A stretch of 64,000 bases of DNA from Iamia sp038233075. GTDB taxonomy: Bacteria; Actinomycetota; Acidimicrobiia; Acidimicrobiales; Iamiaceae. Both the position numbers and the translations under genes were made by a program. A model generated the notes under the pieces. That model was not told the origin of the DNA. It did not search any database and saw only the letters and a program-made list of their open reading frames with translations. This document shows, in pieces, positions 1-8,567 of this stretch. Each line of letters begins with the position of its first letter. Within the stretch, counting starts at the first letter, position 1. The DNA lies in assembly GCA_038233075.1 (NCBI GenBank), contig JBBSMQ010000001.1, positions 62,001 through 126,000 of the forward strand, in the 5' to 3' direction.

Positions 1-268
1 CGCGCTCGTGGCCGACGGCGTCGAGCACCCGCAGGGCGTCGTTCGCCATGACCTCCATGTCGTAGGGCCCGATCGGCTTGTCCGAGCTGCCCACGCCCCG
101 GTTGTCGAAGGCGATGCAGCGGTACCGGGAGCCCAGGGCGCGTCGCTGCATGATCCAGCCCCGATGGTCGGCCCCCAGGCCGTGGACGAGGAGCAGTGGC
201 TCACCATGCCGCGGTCCCCACACCTGGTAGTGGAGCCGGGTGCCATCCTCGCCGCGCACGTAGGCCAT
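1..268 (-). CDS. Alpha/beta hydrolase, N-terminal part (cut by window edge)
   Basis: The first 89 codons of an alpha/beta-hydrolase-fold enzyme are visible; the remainder lies beyond base 1. The start ATG is at 268. The reading frame shows the fold's early landmarks: a first strand followed by LLLVHGLGADHRGW, which is the HG oxyanion-hole motif, and then FDNRGVGSSDKP, the strand and turn before the nucleophile elbow. The catalytic Ser-His-Asp residues are not in the window, so the substrate cannot be judged. It could be an esterase, a lipase or a haloperoxidase-like enzyme. Confidence 0.8.
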   Translation of the reverse strand, partial: MAYVRGEDGTRLHYQVWGPRHGEPLLLVHGLGADHRGWIMQRRALGSRYRCIAFDNRGVGSSDKPIGPYDMEVMANDALRVLDAVGHER

Positions 269-369
269 CGTCGGAGGCTACGGGTCCCACCCCGCCACCC
301 CCGAACCCGCGACCAGACACGCCCTCCCCACGGCACGAACGGTCACCGGTACGAGAGGAGATCCCTGCG

Positions 370-1053
370 TCAGGGGCGAGGGCGGTGGGGGGCGGCCTCG
401 TCGAGGAGGGCCTGCACCTGGTCCCGGGCCGCATCGGCCACCTGGGCCACGGCGAGGGGGCCGCGGCCTGCGGGATGGGCGACGGGCCGACCCACGAGCA
501 GCCGCCAGCGCCGACCCAGCTCATGGCCCACCAGGGCCACGGGGACCACCGGGGCGCCGGTGTCGAGCGCGGGGGCCAGCGCGGCGGTCGGCAGGTCGCC
601 GGCGTGATCGCGACGACGGGTGCGAGCCAGCGGCAGGCCGACCAGGGCCCCGCTGCGCAGCAGGCCGGTCAGCTCGTCCCGGCGGTCGACCACCCCGCCC
701 AGCATGCGACCGAGGGTCGCAACGGGGGCGACGTCGATCAGACCGGCGGTGCGCACGAGACGGCCGGTCGCCTCCCGCACGCCCCGGGCCAGCACCACCG
801 GCTCGGAGATGCCCACCATCCGGTTGTGGACGAGGACGGCGGGGCCCTCGGTCGGAAGCCGATCGGTCCACTGGCACTCGACGCTCCACCGCACCCCGGT
901 GAGGGGGGCGATGAGGTCGACCAGGTCGGAGTCGAGACCCCACTCGTCGACGTGGTGGGTGCCGTCGAGGCGGCGACGCAGGATGGCGGCGACGCCCCGG
1001 GGCGCAGCCTCGGCCCCGACGAGGGTGGGCCGGCGCCCGCGGCGCGCGCTCAC
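370..1053 (-). CDS. Lysophospholipid acyltransferase-like protein with degenerate active site
   Basis: A 227-residue protein that I place in the PlsC-like acyltransferase family by its general pattern and by its position after an epimerase gene, as in the mycobacterial Rv0501/Rv0502 pair. The central part runs DRLPTEGPAVLVHNRMVG (residues about 64-81), where active family members have the HX4D motif (H-x4-D). Here the histidine is present but the aspartate position is not. A second block, APVVPVALVGHELGRRW, corresponds to the family's substrate-binding strand. Start GTG at 1053. Function could be acyl transfer with altered chemistry or a non-catalytic role; family assignment is moderate. Confidence 0.6.
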   Translation of the reverse strand: MSARRGRRPTLVGAEAAPRGVAAILRRRLDGTHHVDEWGLDSDLVDLIAPLTGVRWSVECQWTDRLPTEGPAVLVHNRMVGISEPVVLARGVREATGRLVRTAGLIDVAPVATLGRMLGGVVDRRDELTGLLRSGALVGLPLARTRRRDHAGDLPTAALAPALDTGAPVVPVALVGHELGRRWRLLVGRPVAHPAGRGPLAVAQVADAARDQVQALLDEAAPHRPRP

Positions 1054-1198
1054 TGGTGCCCCACCCCGTCACCAACCACACCAAGGACCTCGATCGCCGC
1101 CGAGCACCAATGAGCGCCGCCGGCTCCGCAAGCTCCGCCGCCGGAGAGACCGCGCCGTCTGGTTCGCTCGCTTCGCTCCCTCCTCGGCGCGCCATGGC

Positions 1199-2170
1199 TC
1201 ACGCCGCCCTCCGGTGGGTCACGTCGAGGTGGACGACCTCGGCCCACTCGTAGAGGTCGCGCACGACTTCCTCGGTGGCGCGGACCGGCTCCAGGCCCAG
1301 AGCCTCCTGGCCGAGGGCTCCGTCGGCACCCCGGCCGCGGAGGAGCAGCTCGACGACGTGGCGTGGCACCGGCGCCCCGACCGCACCGCACGCCAGACGC
1401 GCCCCCACCCAGCCCGGGCCCAGGGTCGGGACCGGGATGCGGTTGCCGAGGCGGACGGCCTGGAAGGGGGTCACCGCGCCGGGGCCGACCACGTTGGCGG
1501 TGATGTCCAGGCCCGCATCGAGGGCCCGGATCGCGGCCGCGGCGGCGTCGTCCTGGTGCAGCAGCGAGAAGGGCGGGTCGGCCACCGCCGACACCGGCAC
1601 CGCAGGCAGGCGCAGGATGCGGCCGAGTGGGCTGGGGATGTGGGGGCCGACCACAGGAGCGAAGCGCAGGATGGTGAGAGGGACGTCAGCCGCCTGGGCC
1701 GCATCCATGGCGGCGCGCTCGACCTGGGCCAGGGCCCGGCCCCACGGCGTGGTGGGGTCCGGCACGACCGTCTCGTCGGGCGTGTGCGGCCCCCCGCGGG
1801 GACGGCCGTAGACCTCGATCCCACTGCGGATCACCATGCGGTCGAGGCTGGGGCTCTGGGCCGCAGCTCCGAGGGCGGCGAGCGCGGCCAGCTCGGTGAC
1901 CAGCGGGGCCCGGCGGGCGGAGATGCGGGCGCCGGGCTCGTAGACGCCCAGGTGCAGCACGCCGGTCGGCTCCAGGTCGCGCACGACGGCGACGGTGCGG
2001 GCCCGGTCCTGGGGGTCGACCCGGTGGAACTCAGCGCGGGGGATGCGGCCACGGGGCGGGTCGAGGTCGACGCCCACGATCGCCTCGATGGTGTCGTCGC
2101 CCTCGAGCAGGCCGGTGACCCGGGTGCCGAGCTCGCCACCCATGCCCGTCAGCAGGATCCGTCGACCCAC
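1199..2170 (-). CDS. NAD(P)-dependent epimerase/dehydratase family protein (Rv0501-like)
   Basis: An extended short-chain dehydrogenase/reductase. The Rossmann dinucleotide loop RILLTGMGGELGTRV (GxxGxxG) sits at the N-terminus and is followed by VGVDLDPPRGR, an acidic strand end typical of NAD binding. The usual YxxxK is not obvious (SGIEVYGRP is the nearest Tyr block), so catalysis on a nucleotide sugar is uncertain. I chose GTG at 2170 because GGAGGG lies about seven bases upstream; an ATG at 2197 would give nine more residues but has no such site. It lies 145 bp upstream of the acyltransferase-like gene and probably shares its transcript. Confidence 0.75.
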   Translation of the reverse strand: MGRRILLTGMGGELGTRVTGLLEGDDTIEAIVGVDLDPPRGRIPRAEFHRVDPQDRARTVAVVRDLEPTGVLHLGVYEPGARISARRAPLVTELAALAALGAAAQSPSLDRMVIRSGIEVYGRPRGGPHTPDETVVPDPTTPWGRALAQVERAAMDAAQAADVPLTILRFAPVVGPHIPSPLGRILRLPAVPVSAVADPPFSLLHQDDAAAAAIRALDAGLDITANVVGPGAVTPFQAVRLGNRIPVPTLGPGWVGARLACGAVGAPVPRHVVELLLRGRGADGALGQEALGLEPVRATEEVVRDLYEWAEVVHLDVTHRRAA

Positions 2171-2200
2171 GGTCAGCCCTCCGGTCCGGGGTTGCATCCC

Positions 2201-2247
2201 AGCTTCGTACGGATGTTGCCCTCACCGGCACACTTCCGTACGAACTT
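2201..2247 (+). repeat. 47-bp inverted-repeat element, copy A
   Basis: One of four related copies. Arms AGCTTCGTACGGA (2201-2213) and TCCGTACGAACTT (2235-2247) are near-perfect inverted repeats (11 of 13) around a conserved 21-base centre containing GTTGCCCTCACCGGCA. It lies between the lysS stop and the epimerase start. The full-length copies at 20910 and 20982 have exactly the same length and are in the opposite orientation. Confidence 0.9.
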
Positions 2248-2272
2248 GGCGACGCGTCGTGGACCCTGGACT

Positions 2273-2308
2273 GATGTTGCCCTCACCGGCACACCTCCGT
2301 ACGAAGTT
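2273..2308 (+). repeat. 47-bp inverted-repeat element, copy B (left arm missing)
   Basis: Centre and right arm of the same element (GTTGCCCTCACCGGCA followed by TCCGTACGAAGTT). The left arm is replaced by unrelated sequence, so this copy cannot form the long hairpin. It is 25 bp from copy A in the same orientation and ends 12 bp from the lysS stop codon. Confidence 0.85.
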
Positions 2309-2319
2309 GGGGACATGGC

Positions 2320-3906
2320 TCAGTCCTTCGGCGGGTCGGAGCCGTCGGTGACGATGCCATCGGTAGGGGCCTCGGGGCGCATGGTCGGGAACAGCACCAC
2401 GTCGCGGATCGACGCGGCATCGGCCAGCAGCATCACCAACCGGTCGATGCCGATGCCCAGACCTCCCGTCGGGGGCAGCCCGAACTCCAACGCCCGCAGG
2501 TAGTCGTCGTCGATGGCCATGGCCTCGGCGTCGCCGGCGGCGCGCTGGCGGGCCTGGTCCTCGAACCGGGCCCGCTGGTCGTCGGGGTCGGTGAGCTCGC
2601 TGAACGCGTTGCCGAGCTCCCGCCCGGCGACGATGGGCTCGAAGCGCTCGACCTCGCCGGGCCGGTCCCGGTGGGGGCGGGCCAGCGGCGACACCTCCTG
2701 CGGGTAGTCCATGACGAACACCGGGCCCCACAGGGCCGACTCGGTCGTCTTCTCGTAGATCTCGAGGATGACCTTCCCCGGGCCGGCGTCGTCGGGCACG
2801 ACCACATCGTGGTCGGTCGCCACCGCGCGCAAGTGGTCGAGGGAATGGTCGATCGAGAGGGCGACACCGATCTGCTCCTCGATGAGGTCGGTCATGCGGG
2901 CCCGTCGCCACGGGGGGGCGAGGTCGAGCGGGCGACCGCCGTAGGAGAGCGACGTCGAGCCGCACAGCTCCGTGGCCAGGTGGGCCACGAGCGACTCGGT
3001 CAGCTCCATCATGTCGTGGTAGTCGGCATGGGCCTGGTAGAGCTCGAGCATCGTGAACTCGGGGTTGTGCCGGGTCGACATGCCCTCGTTGCGGAAGGTC
3101 CGGCCGATCTCGAACACCCGCTCGATGCCGCCCACCACCAGCCGCTTCAGGTACAGCTCGGGGGCGATGCGGAGGTAGAGCTCCTGGTCGAGGGCGTTGT
3201 GGTGGGTGGTGAAGGGCTCGGCCAGGGCCCCGCCCGGGACGGGGTGCAGCAGCGGCGTCTCCACCTCCACGAAGCCCCGGTCCTCCAGCCACCTCCGAGT
3301 GAGCGAGATCAGCCGACTGCGCACCATGAAGGTGCGTTGGGCGGACTCGTTGACCCATAGGTCGACGTAGCGCTGGCGAGCGCGGAACTCGGCGTCGTCC
3401 AGGGCCCTCCACTTGTCGGGGAAGACCCGGCGGGGCTCGGCGAGGATCACCCAGTCGAGCACCTTGACCGACAGCTCGCCCTTCCGGGTCCACATCACCG
3501 CGCCCTCGGTGATGCCAAGCCAGGTGCCGAGGGGCACCGCCGCCAGGGCGTCGAAGTCCGGGGTGGCGTCGCGGGTGGCGAACACCTGGATCCGCCCCTC
3601 GCGCTGGGAGTCGCTGCCCGTCGGTTCACCGTCGACGCGACGGTGGTCGATGCCGGTGAGGTTCACCAGGGTGGCGAAGAGGACCTTCTTGGCGTCGCGC
3701 CGCAGGGCCAGGCGTCCGGCCAGGGAGACGCGGAACTCCGGCCCGTCGGGCTCGTCGCCGGCCTGGCCCCGGCCCTCGAACTCGGCCTTGACGGTGGTCG
3801 GCGTGTGGGTGGCGTCGAACCGGTAGGGCAGCACGGCCCGGACCCCGGTGCGCGCCGCGCCGTCGTCGGCCACGGGGGGTTGGGGCGCATCGGTGAGGTC
3901 GGACAC
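2320..3906 (-). CDS. lysS: Lysyl-tRNA synthetase, class II
   Basis: Charges tRNA-Lys with lysine using ATP in the cytoplasm. The 528-residue protein has an N-terminal anticodon-binding OB-fold region (about 50-160) and a class II catalytic core. Motif 2 is FRNEGMSTRHNPEFTMLE at 271-288 and motif 3 is GLGIGIDRLVML near 482. Start GTG at 3906. The gene follows coaX by 57 bp on the same strand, the same order as coaX and lysS in mycobacteria. The first 25 residues are low-complexity and a slightly later start is possible. Two copies of the 47-bp repeat lie just after the stop. Confidence 0.96.
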   Translation of the reverse strand: MSDLTDAPQPPVADDGAARTGVRAVLPYRFDATHTPTTVKAEFEGRGQAGDEPDGPEFRVSLAGRLALRRDAKKVLFATLVNLTGIDHRRVDGEPTGSDSQREGRIQVFATRDATPDFDALAAVPLGTWLGITEGAVMWTRKGELSVKVLDWVILAEPRRVFPDKWRALDDAEFRARQRYVDLWVNESAQRTFMVRSRLISLTRRWLEDRGFVEVETPLLHPVPGGALAEPFTTHHNALDQELYLRIAPELYLKRLVVGGIERVFEIGRTFRNEGMSTRHNPEFTMLELYQAHADYHDMMELTESLVAHLATELCGSTSLSYGGRPLDLAPPWRRARMTDLIEEQIGVALSIDHSLDHLRAVATDHDVVVPDDAGPGKVILEIYEKTTESALWGPVFVMDYPQEVSPLARPHRDRPGEVERFEPIVAGRELGNAFSELTDPDDQRARFEDQARQRAAGDAEAMAIDDDYLRALEFGLPPTGGLGIGIDRLVMLLADAASIRDVVLFPTMRPEAPTDGIVTDGSDPPKD

Positions 3907-3963
3907 AGGGTTCCGGGGTTCGGGAGCGGGCGGGGGCAGTCTGGCCGTCGGAGACGGTGACGA

Positions 3964-4776
3964 CTACACGTTCTTGGCGAACACCAGGCGGAGGCCGTGC
4001 AGGGTGAGCCAGGGCTCGATGATCTCCACCGACTTGGTGTAGGGCGCGATCAGGGCTGCCAGGCCACCGGTGGCGAGGATGGTGGCGTTGCGCCCCACCT
4101 CGTCGACCATGAGGTCCACGATGCCGTCGACCTGGCCCGCGAACCCGTAGACCGCGCCGGCCTGGAGGGCGTCGACGGTGGTGCGGCCGATCACGCTGCG
4201 GGGCTCGACCAGCTCGATGCGCCGTAGGGCGTCGGCTCGCTGGTACAGGGCGTCGAGGCTGATGTCGATGCCGGGGGCGATGGCGCAGCCCAGCAGCTCG
4301 CCGCCGGCGGAGATGGCGTCGTAGGTGGTGGCGGTGCCGAAGTCGATGACGACCGCGGGCCCGCCGTAGACGTCGATGGCAGCCACCGCGTTGGCGATGC
4401 GATCGGCGCCGACCTCGCGGGGGTTGTCGGTGAGCACCGGCATGCCGGTGCGGACCCCAGGCTCGATGACGACGGGCCGGAAACCGAAGTAGCGCACGGT
4501 CATCTCCCGGAAGGCAGCCGTGGCGCGGGGCACGACCGAGGAGATGACGATGCCGTCGATGTCGTCGTCGAAGGAGAAGCCGTGGAAGCCGAGGAACTCC
4601 TGCACGACCAGGGCGTGCTCGTCGGCGGTCCGGGCCGCGTTGGTGGCGATGCGCCAGTGGTCCAACAGACCCTGCTCGCACCGGGAGGTGCCCTCGGTGT
4701 CGGGGCCGCTGGCGTCAGGCCCATCGTAGAGGCCGATGACGGTCTGGGTGTTGCCGACGTCGATGGCGAGCAGCAC
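3964..4776 (-). CDS. coaX: Type III pantothenate kinase
   Basis: Catalyses the first step of coenzyme A synthesis, ATP-dependent phosphorylation of pantothenate. It belongs to the acetate/sugar kinase/hsp70 fold and is unrelated to CoaA. The phosphate-binding loop AIDVGNTQTVIGL is at residues 4-16, GADRIANA at 123-130 holds the catalytic Asp, and DFGTATTYDAI at 145-155 is the second phosphate loop. Length (270) is normal for the family. It precedes lysS in the same direction and probably shares a transcript. Nothing recognisable from panC/panD lies upstream. Confidence 0.96.
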   Translation of the reverse strand: MLLAIDVGNTQTVIGLYDGPDASGPDTEGTSRCEQGLLDHWRIATNAARTADEHALVVQEFLGFHGFSFDDDIDGIVISSVVPRATAAFREMTVRYFGFRPVVIEPGVRTGMPVLTDNPREVGADRIANAVAAIDVYGGPAVVIDFGTATTYDAISAGGELLGCAIAPGIDISLDALYQRADALRRIELVEPRSVIGRTTVDALQAGAVYGFAGQVDGIVDLMVDEVGRNATILATGGLAALIAPYTKSVEIIEPWLTLHGLRLVFAKNV

Positions 4777-5232
4777 CGGGTCCTCCTCGTCGTCTTCGCG
4801 GACCGCGTCCGCCGGGTGGCGGCCCGTCCAGCATGCTCCGCCCTGCGTGGGCCCCGAAATCTGCCGCCGGATCAGGCCGGGGCCGCCTCGCCCCTTGGCC
4901 CGCCGATGGCCATGTCCGGGTCGAGGCCGGTTTCGTCATTGGCGGCAATCCAGTCCATCTCGACGTGGCAGACCATCGAGGTCTATGCGGGTGCCTCGTC
5001 GGCAGGTGGCCGCCAGGTCTTGGGGACGCGCCGGCCGTCGCGGTCCTCACCCGGTGCCAGGTGCGAGCTCCATGCCCACCTGTTCGCCCGGGATCCAGTG
5101 GCCGCCGATGGAGCAGCTGGCCAGCGACCCCACCCCGCAGCGGGAACGTCGCGTGGGGCCGACGCTCACCCTCCAGGCGCTGGGCCGAGAGGGCGATGCG
5201 GATCGTCCTCGGGAGATGCGGGACCGAGCGCT
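4777..5232. other. 456-bp stretch without a convincing gene; degraded coding remnants likely
   Basis: No intact gene is seen. On the minus strand short coding-like runs occur in different frames, for example SIGGHWIPGEQVGMELAPG followed one base out of frame by GEDRDGRRVPKTWRPP (about 4985-5115). A 34-codon ORF (4872-4976, starting MVCHVEMDWIAANDETG) follows. Adjacent frames with reasonable codon use and no shared start look like a gene broken by indels. I do not recognise the parent family. A promoter for coaX is expected here, but no clear -10/-35 pair stands out. Confidence 0.4.
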
Positions 5233-5799
5233 TCACGGGGAGACGATGACGCCTTCGTCGGCCTCGTCGGCAGCGACGTTGATGCCGACCGCGCACTCAA
5301 CGATCGTCGCCCAGAGCTCGTCGAGGTCGAGGTCCCGGACCCTGACGCTCCTGGATCCCACCCGATGATCCAGACCCAACAGCTCGGCCAGCGGAGCGTG
5401 CGCGTCGTGATGAGCGATCTCGGGGAAGGCGTTCCACGTGGCGCCGACCATCAGGAACCGGTCCTTGTTGATGCTGAGCCAGACAGGCGGGTAGACGAGA
5501 CCGTGGAGGTGGATGTTGATCCCGCCACGAGGTGGTTGGCCGTACCACAGCGCCGGCTTTGGTCCTCGCCGCTCAAGCCGTTCTGTCCGCGCAAAGATCT
5601 CAGCGGCGATGGCCCGATCATCGTCACTGCCGAGGGCGGCGAGGAAGGTCTCGGTGGTCCAGCGGTCGCTGCGACTCGACGCCCGGACCTTGGCCTCGGC
5701 GATCTCGCCACCGAAGGTGGAGGGGATCAGGATCTCCACCTCGCCGTCTCGTGCGTAGGCGAGCTGCACCGCGGTGACGCGCACCTCGGCGAGGGTCAC
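5233..5799 (-). CDS. Hypothetical protein, start uncertain (frame open to 5991)
   Basis: I do not recognise this protein. The frame from the first standard start (GTG 5799) encodes 188 residues with mixed alpha/beta character, several aromatics (WYGQPP, WLSINKDRF, WNAFPEIAHHD) and an acidic tail. The same frame stays open and coding-like for 64 more codons upstream (VSEGTQLGDQECWVSADDS and LRRLIEFLNRVTLAEVRV), with no ATG, GTG or TTG. An AGAAGGAG-like ribosome site lies directly before an ATC codon at 5989-5991. Either an unusual start, a frameshift from ATG 6020, or a lost start is possible. Base composition is lower in GC than its neighbours, suggesting transfer. Confidence 0.6.
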   Translation of the reverse strand: MTLAEVRVTAVQLAYARDGEVEILIPSTFGGEIAEAKVRASSRSDRWTTETFLAALGSDDDRAIAAEIFARTERLERRGPKPALWYGQPPRGGINIHLHGLVYPPVWLSINKDRFLMVGATWNAFPEIAHHDAHAPLAELLGLDHRVGSRSVRVRDLDLDELWATIVECAVGINVAADEADEGVIVSP

Positions 5800-6057
5800 C
5801 CGGTTCAGGAACTCGATCAGGCGCCGCAGGTCTGCACCGATGGCACCGACAGCGAGACAAAGATCGATGCGGGCGTCGTTGATGTTGTTCCGCAGGGCTT
5901 CGAGCGCACCATCGTCGAGCTCCCGGGCGAGCGAATCATCGGCTGAGACCCAGCACTCTTGATCGCCGAGCTGAGTGCCCTCCGAAACGATCTCCTTCTC
6001 AGTTCTGGACTGAGTTCCATGGGGGCGGATTGCTCGACAGCGGGCTCGGGACGCCTC

Positions 6058-6918
6058 TCAGTCCGCCCCGGAGTCGAGGCCGCCCACCATCATGTCCGGA
6101 TCAAGCTCGGGCCCCGTCGGACGGCCGCCCCGCTGGCGCCGCTCGAGCCAGGTCGCGACCCGGCTGAGGGTCAGGTTGATGGAGATGTAGATCGCGGCGA
6201 GCACGATGGCCGTGGGGATGACGTTGCCGATGTTGGTGTAGATGAGCCGGCCGCTGCGGAGCAGCTCGGGGTAGGCCACGATGAAGCCCAGCGCGGAGTC
6301 CTTCACCAGCACGACCATCTGGCTGATCAGCGTGGGCAGCATCGTGCGCAGGGCCTGGGGCAGGAGCACCAGGCGCATCACCGCGGTCTTGCGCAGCCCG
6401 ATGCTGTAGGCGGCCTCGGTCTGACCCCGGGGGACGGCGTTGACGCCGGCCCGGACGATCTCGGCGATGACAGCGCCGTTGTAGAGGGTGAGACCGATCA
6501 CCAGTGAGGAGAAGGGGCCGGTGTCGATGCCCAGGCGGGGAAGGCCGATGAACGCGAAGAAGATGAGGAACACCAACGGCAGGGCCCGGAACAGCTCCAC
6601 CATGGCGCTGGCGAGGACGCGCACGACCAGCCGGTCCGAGAGACGACCCACGCCCAGCAGCACTCCGAGCGCCAGGGCCAGGACCAGGGCCAGGCCAGCC
6701 GCCTTGAGCGTGGCCAGCAGGCCCTCCCAGAGGATGCGCTGCACCCCCGACCGGGTGAAGGGCTCCCAGAACACCGAGCGCAGCTGGCCGGTGTCCTCCA
6801 AGCGTTGGAGGACGAAGAGCACGAGGGCCAGCAGGACCAGCCCCCCGACGATGCTGCCGATGAGGATCCGGCGCCGACCCCTGGGACCGGGCTCGTCGTA
6901 GAGGGAGACCGCGGCCAT
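6058..6918 (-). CDS. Amino-acid ABC transporter permease (GluD-like)
   Basis: Inner-membrane permease of a polar amino-acid importer, probably for glutamate. It has 286 residues, an N-terminal transmembrane segment (IGSIVGGLVLLALVLFVLQ, about 22-40) and four to five more helices. The conserved EAA loop that contacts the ATPase is recognisable as GQTEAAYSIGLRKTAVMRLV. It is the last gene of the four-gene importer cluster, whose order is ATPase, binding protein, permease, permease in the direction of transcription, equivalent to gluABCD of Corynebacterium. Residues 265-286 form a charged cytoplasmic tail. Confidence 0.9.
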   Translation of the reverse strand: MAAVSLYDEPGPRGRRRILIGSIVGGLVLLALVLFVLQRLEDTGQLRSVFWEPFTRSGVQRILWEGLLATLKAAGLALVLALALGVLLGVGRLSDRLVVRVLASAMVELFRALPLVFLIFFAFIGLPRLGIDTGPFSSLVIGLTLYNGAVIAEIVRAGVNAVPRGQTEAAYSIGLRKTAVMRLVLLPQALRTMLPTLISQMVVLVKDSALGFIVAYPELLRSGRLIYTNIGNVIPTAIVLAAIYISINLTLSRVATWLERRQRGGRPTGPELDPDMMVGGLDSGAD

Positions 6919-6949
6919 CAGCGACCCCCGCCTCGGGAGGGCGCGGGGC

Positions 6950-7597
6950 TCATCGGGTGACCGCCACGCGCCGCTCCAGCACGCGCGAGCCGCCGAGCAG
7001 GATGGCGGCCAGGAACACGTAGCCCAGCGCGGTGATCATGAGCAGCGGGAAGGTGGCACTGGCGTCGGCGTTCTGGAGACGACGGAACACCTGGGTGGCC
7101 TCGGCCACGTTGAAGGCAACCGCCACCGAGGTGTTCTTGAGCAGGGCGTTGAGCACGCTGGTGAGCGGCGGCAGCACGGCGCGGAAGGCCTGGGGCAGCA
7201 CGACCAGCCGCAGCACCTTCCGGAACGGCAGGCCGAGGGCGCGCGCCGCCTCGATCTCCCCCCTAGCCACCGAGCTGATGCCCGAGCGGACCGCCTCGCA
7301 CACGAAGGCGGTGGTGTAGATGGTGAGGGCCACGATCGCGAACGCCGTGAAGGACAGCCGCACGTCCATCCGGGGCAACCCGAAGGTCGAGAACACGAAC
7401 AGCAGGGTGAGCGGGGTGTTCCGCACGAGGGTCACGTAGAGGGTGCCCGCCGCCCGCAGCGGTGGGATCGGCCCCACCCTCATGACCGCCAGCAGTGTGC
7501 CGAAGGTCATCGAGAGCAGGGCCGAGACCACGAACAGGAACACCGTCGTCCCGAACCCGTCGAGGATCAGATCGCGGCTCTCCCAGACGGTGTCCAT
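6950..7597 (-). CDS. Amino-acid ABC transporter permease (GluC-like)
   Basis: The second permease subunit of the importer, 215 residues. Hydrophobic segments at about 13-33, 52-72, 83-103 and 185-205 fit the five-helix HisM/GlnP type. The EAA-type loop is GEIEAARALGLPFRKVLRL, followed by VVLPQAFRAVLPP. It pairs with the downstream GluD-like protein to form the heterodimeric channel. Only 31 bp separate the two permease genes and 25 bp separate this gene from the binding protein, consistent with a single operon. Confidence 0.92.
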   Translation of the reverse strand: MDTVWESRDLILDGFGTTVFLFVVSALLSMTFGTLLAVMRVGPIPPLRAAGTLYVTLVRNTPLTLLFVFSTFGLPRMDVRLSFTAFAIVALTIYTTAFVCEAVRSGISSVARGEIEAARALGLPFRKVLRLVVLPQAFRAVLPPLTSVLNALLKNTSVAVAFNVAEATQVFRRLQNADASATFPLLMITALGYVFLAAILLGGSRVLERRVAVTR

Positions 7598-7622
7598 CAG
7601 TCAGTGCGGCGCCGCGACGCCC

Positions 7623-8531
7623 TCAGTACCGGTCGACCTCCGGCGGGTCGGGGGCCTCGACGCCGCTGGCCCCGAGGGTGGCGTCGAACGCCTCTTTCCA
7701 TGTGCCGTCCTCGTAGGACTGCTCCAGGGTGTCGTTCAGGAAGGTACGGAACTCGTCGTCGCCCTTCATGAGACCGATGCCGTAGGGCTCCTCGCTGAAG
7801 GTCTCCCCCACGACCCGGAACTCGCCCTCGAACTTCGGGTCCGAGGCGTAGCCGGCGAGGATGATGTCATCGGTGCTCACCGCGTCGATCTGGCCGCTCT
7901 GGAGCTGGTCGACGCACTCGGTGTAGGTGTCGAACTCGACGGGTTCGGCGTCGGGGTAGTCCTCGCGGATGCGTTCGATGGGGGTCGAGCCGCTGGCCGC
8001 GCAGACCCGCTTGCCGGCCAGGTCGTCGGGGCCGTTGATGCTGTCGTCGTCGGCCGCCACCAGCAGATCCTGACCAGCCTCGTAGTAGGGCCCGGCGAAG
8101 TCGACGACCTGCTTGCGCTCGTCGTTGACGGTGTAGGTCGCGATCACGATGTCGACGGTGCCGTTCTCGATGAAGGTCTCCCGGTTGGCCGACACCGTCT
8201 CCACGAACTCGATGCCATCGGGCTCGATGCCGAGGTTGGCGGCGATGATCTTGGCGATCTCGATGTCGAAGCCCTCGGGGTCGCCGGACTCGAGCCCGAC
8301 GCTGCCCAGACCGGGCTGGTCGAACTTGGTGCCGACCTTGATGGCACCGGCCTCCTGGAGCCGGGCCATGGTCGAGCCGGCGGGGAACTCGGACTCGACC
8401 ACCTCCGGGTCGGTGGTCTCAGGGGTGTCACCGCCACCGCTCAGCGCGTCGCCATCGTCATCGCCGCACGCGGCGAGGACGAACACGAGCGGGAGCAGCA
8501 GGCAGAGCAGGACGCGCAGTCGGTGCTTCAT
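7623..8531 (-). CDS. Extracellular glutamate/aspartate-type solute-binding lipoprotein
   Basis: Captures an amino acid outside the membrane and delivers it to the permeases. The 302-residue precursor starts with a lipoprotein signal (KHRLRVLLCLLLPLVFVLAAC); the lipobox Cys is about residue 22, followed by an Asp-rich linker. The mature part is a bacterial solute-binding protein family 3 domain, with blocks KFDQPGLGSVG, GFDIEIAKIIAANLGI, VDIVIATYTVNDERKQVVDF and a C-terminal YGIGLMKGDDEFRTFLN. Specificity for glutamate is inferred from the gene order and the GluB-like sequence. Confidence 0.92.
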   Translation of the reverse strand: MKHRLRVLLCLLLPLVFVLAACGDDDGDALSGGGDTPETTDPEVVESEFPAGSTMARLQEAGAIKVGTKFDQPGLGSVGLESGDPEGFDIEIAKIIAANLGIEPDGIEFVETVSANRETFIENGTVDIVIATYTVNDERKQVVDFAGPYYEAGQDLLVAADDDSINGPDDLAGKRVCAASGSTPIERIREDYPDAEPVEFDTYTECVDQLQSGQIDAVSTDDIILAGYASDPKFEGEFRVVGETFSEEPYGIGLMKGDDEFRTFLNDTLEQSYEDGTWKEAFDATLGASGVEAPDPPEVDRY

Positions 8532-8567
8532 GGATTGGGGTTCCTTCCGGGATGTGGTGTTTGGGTG

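Noticed and set aside
4872..4976. 34-codon frame upstream of coaX as a genuine small gene
   Set aside because: No ribosome site and fragments in neighbouring frames suggest a degraded gene; mentioned only within the region entry.
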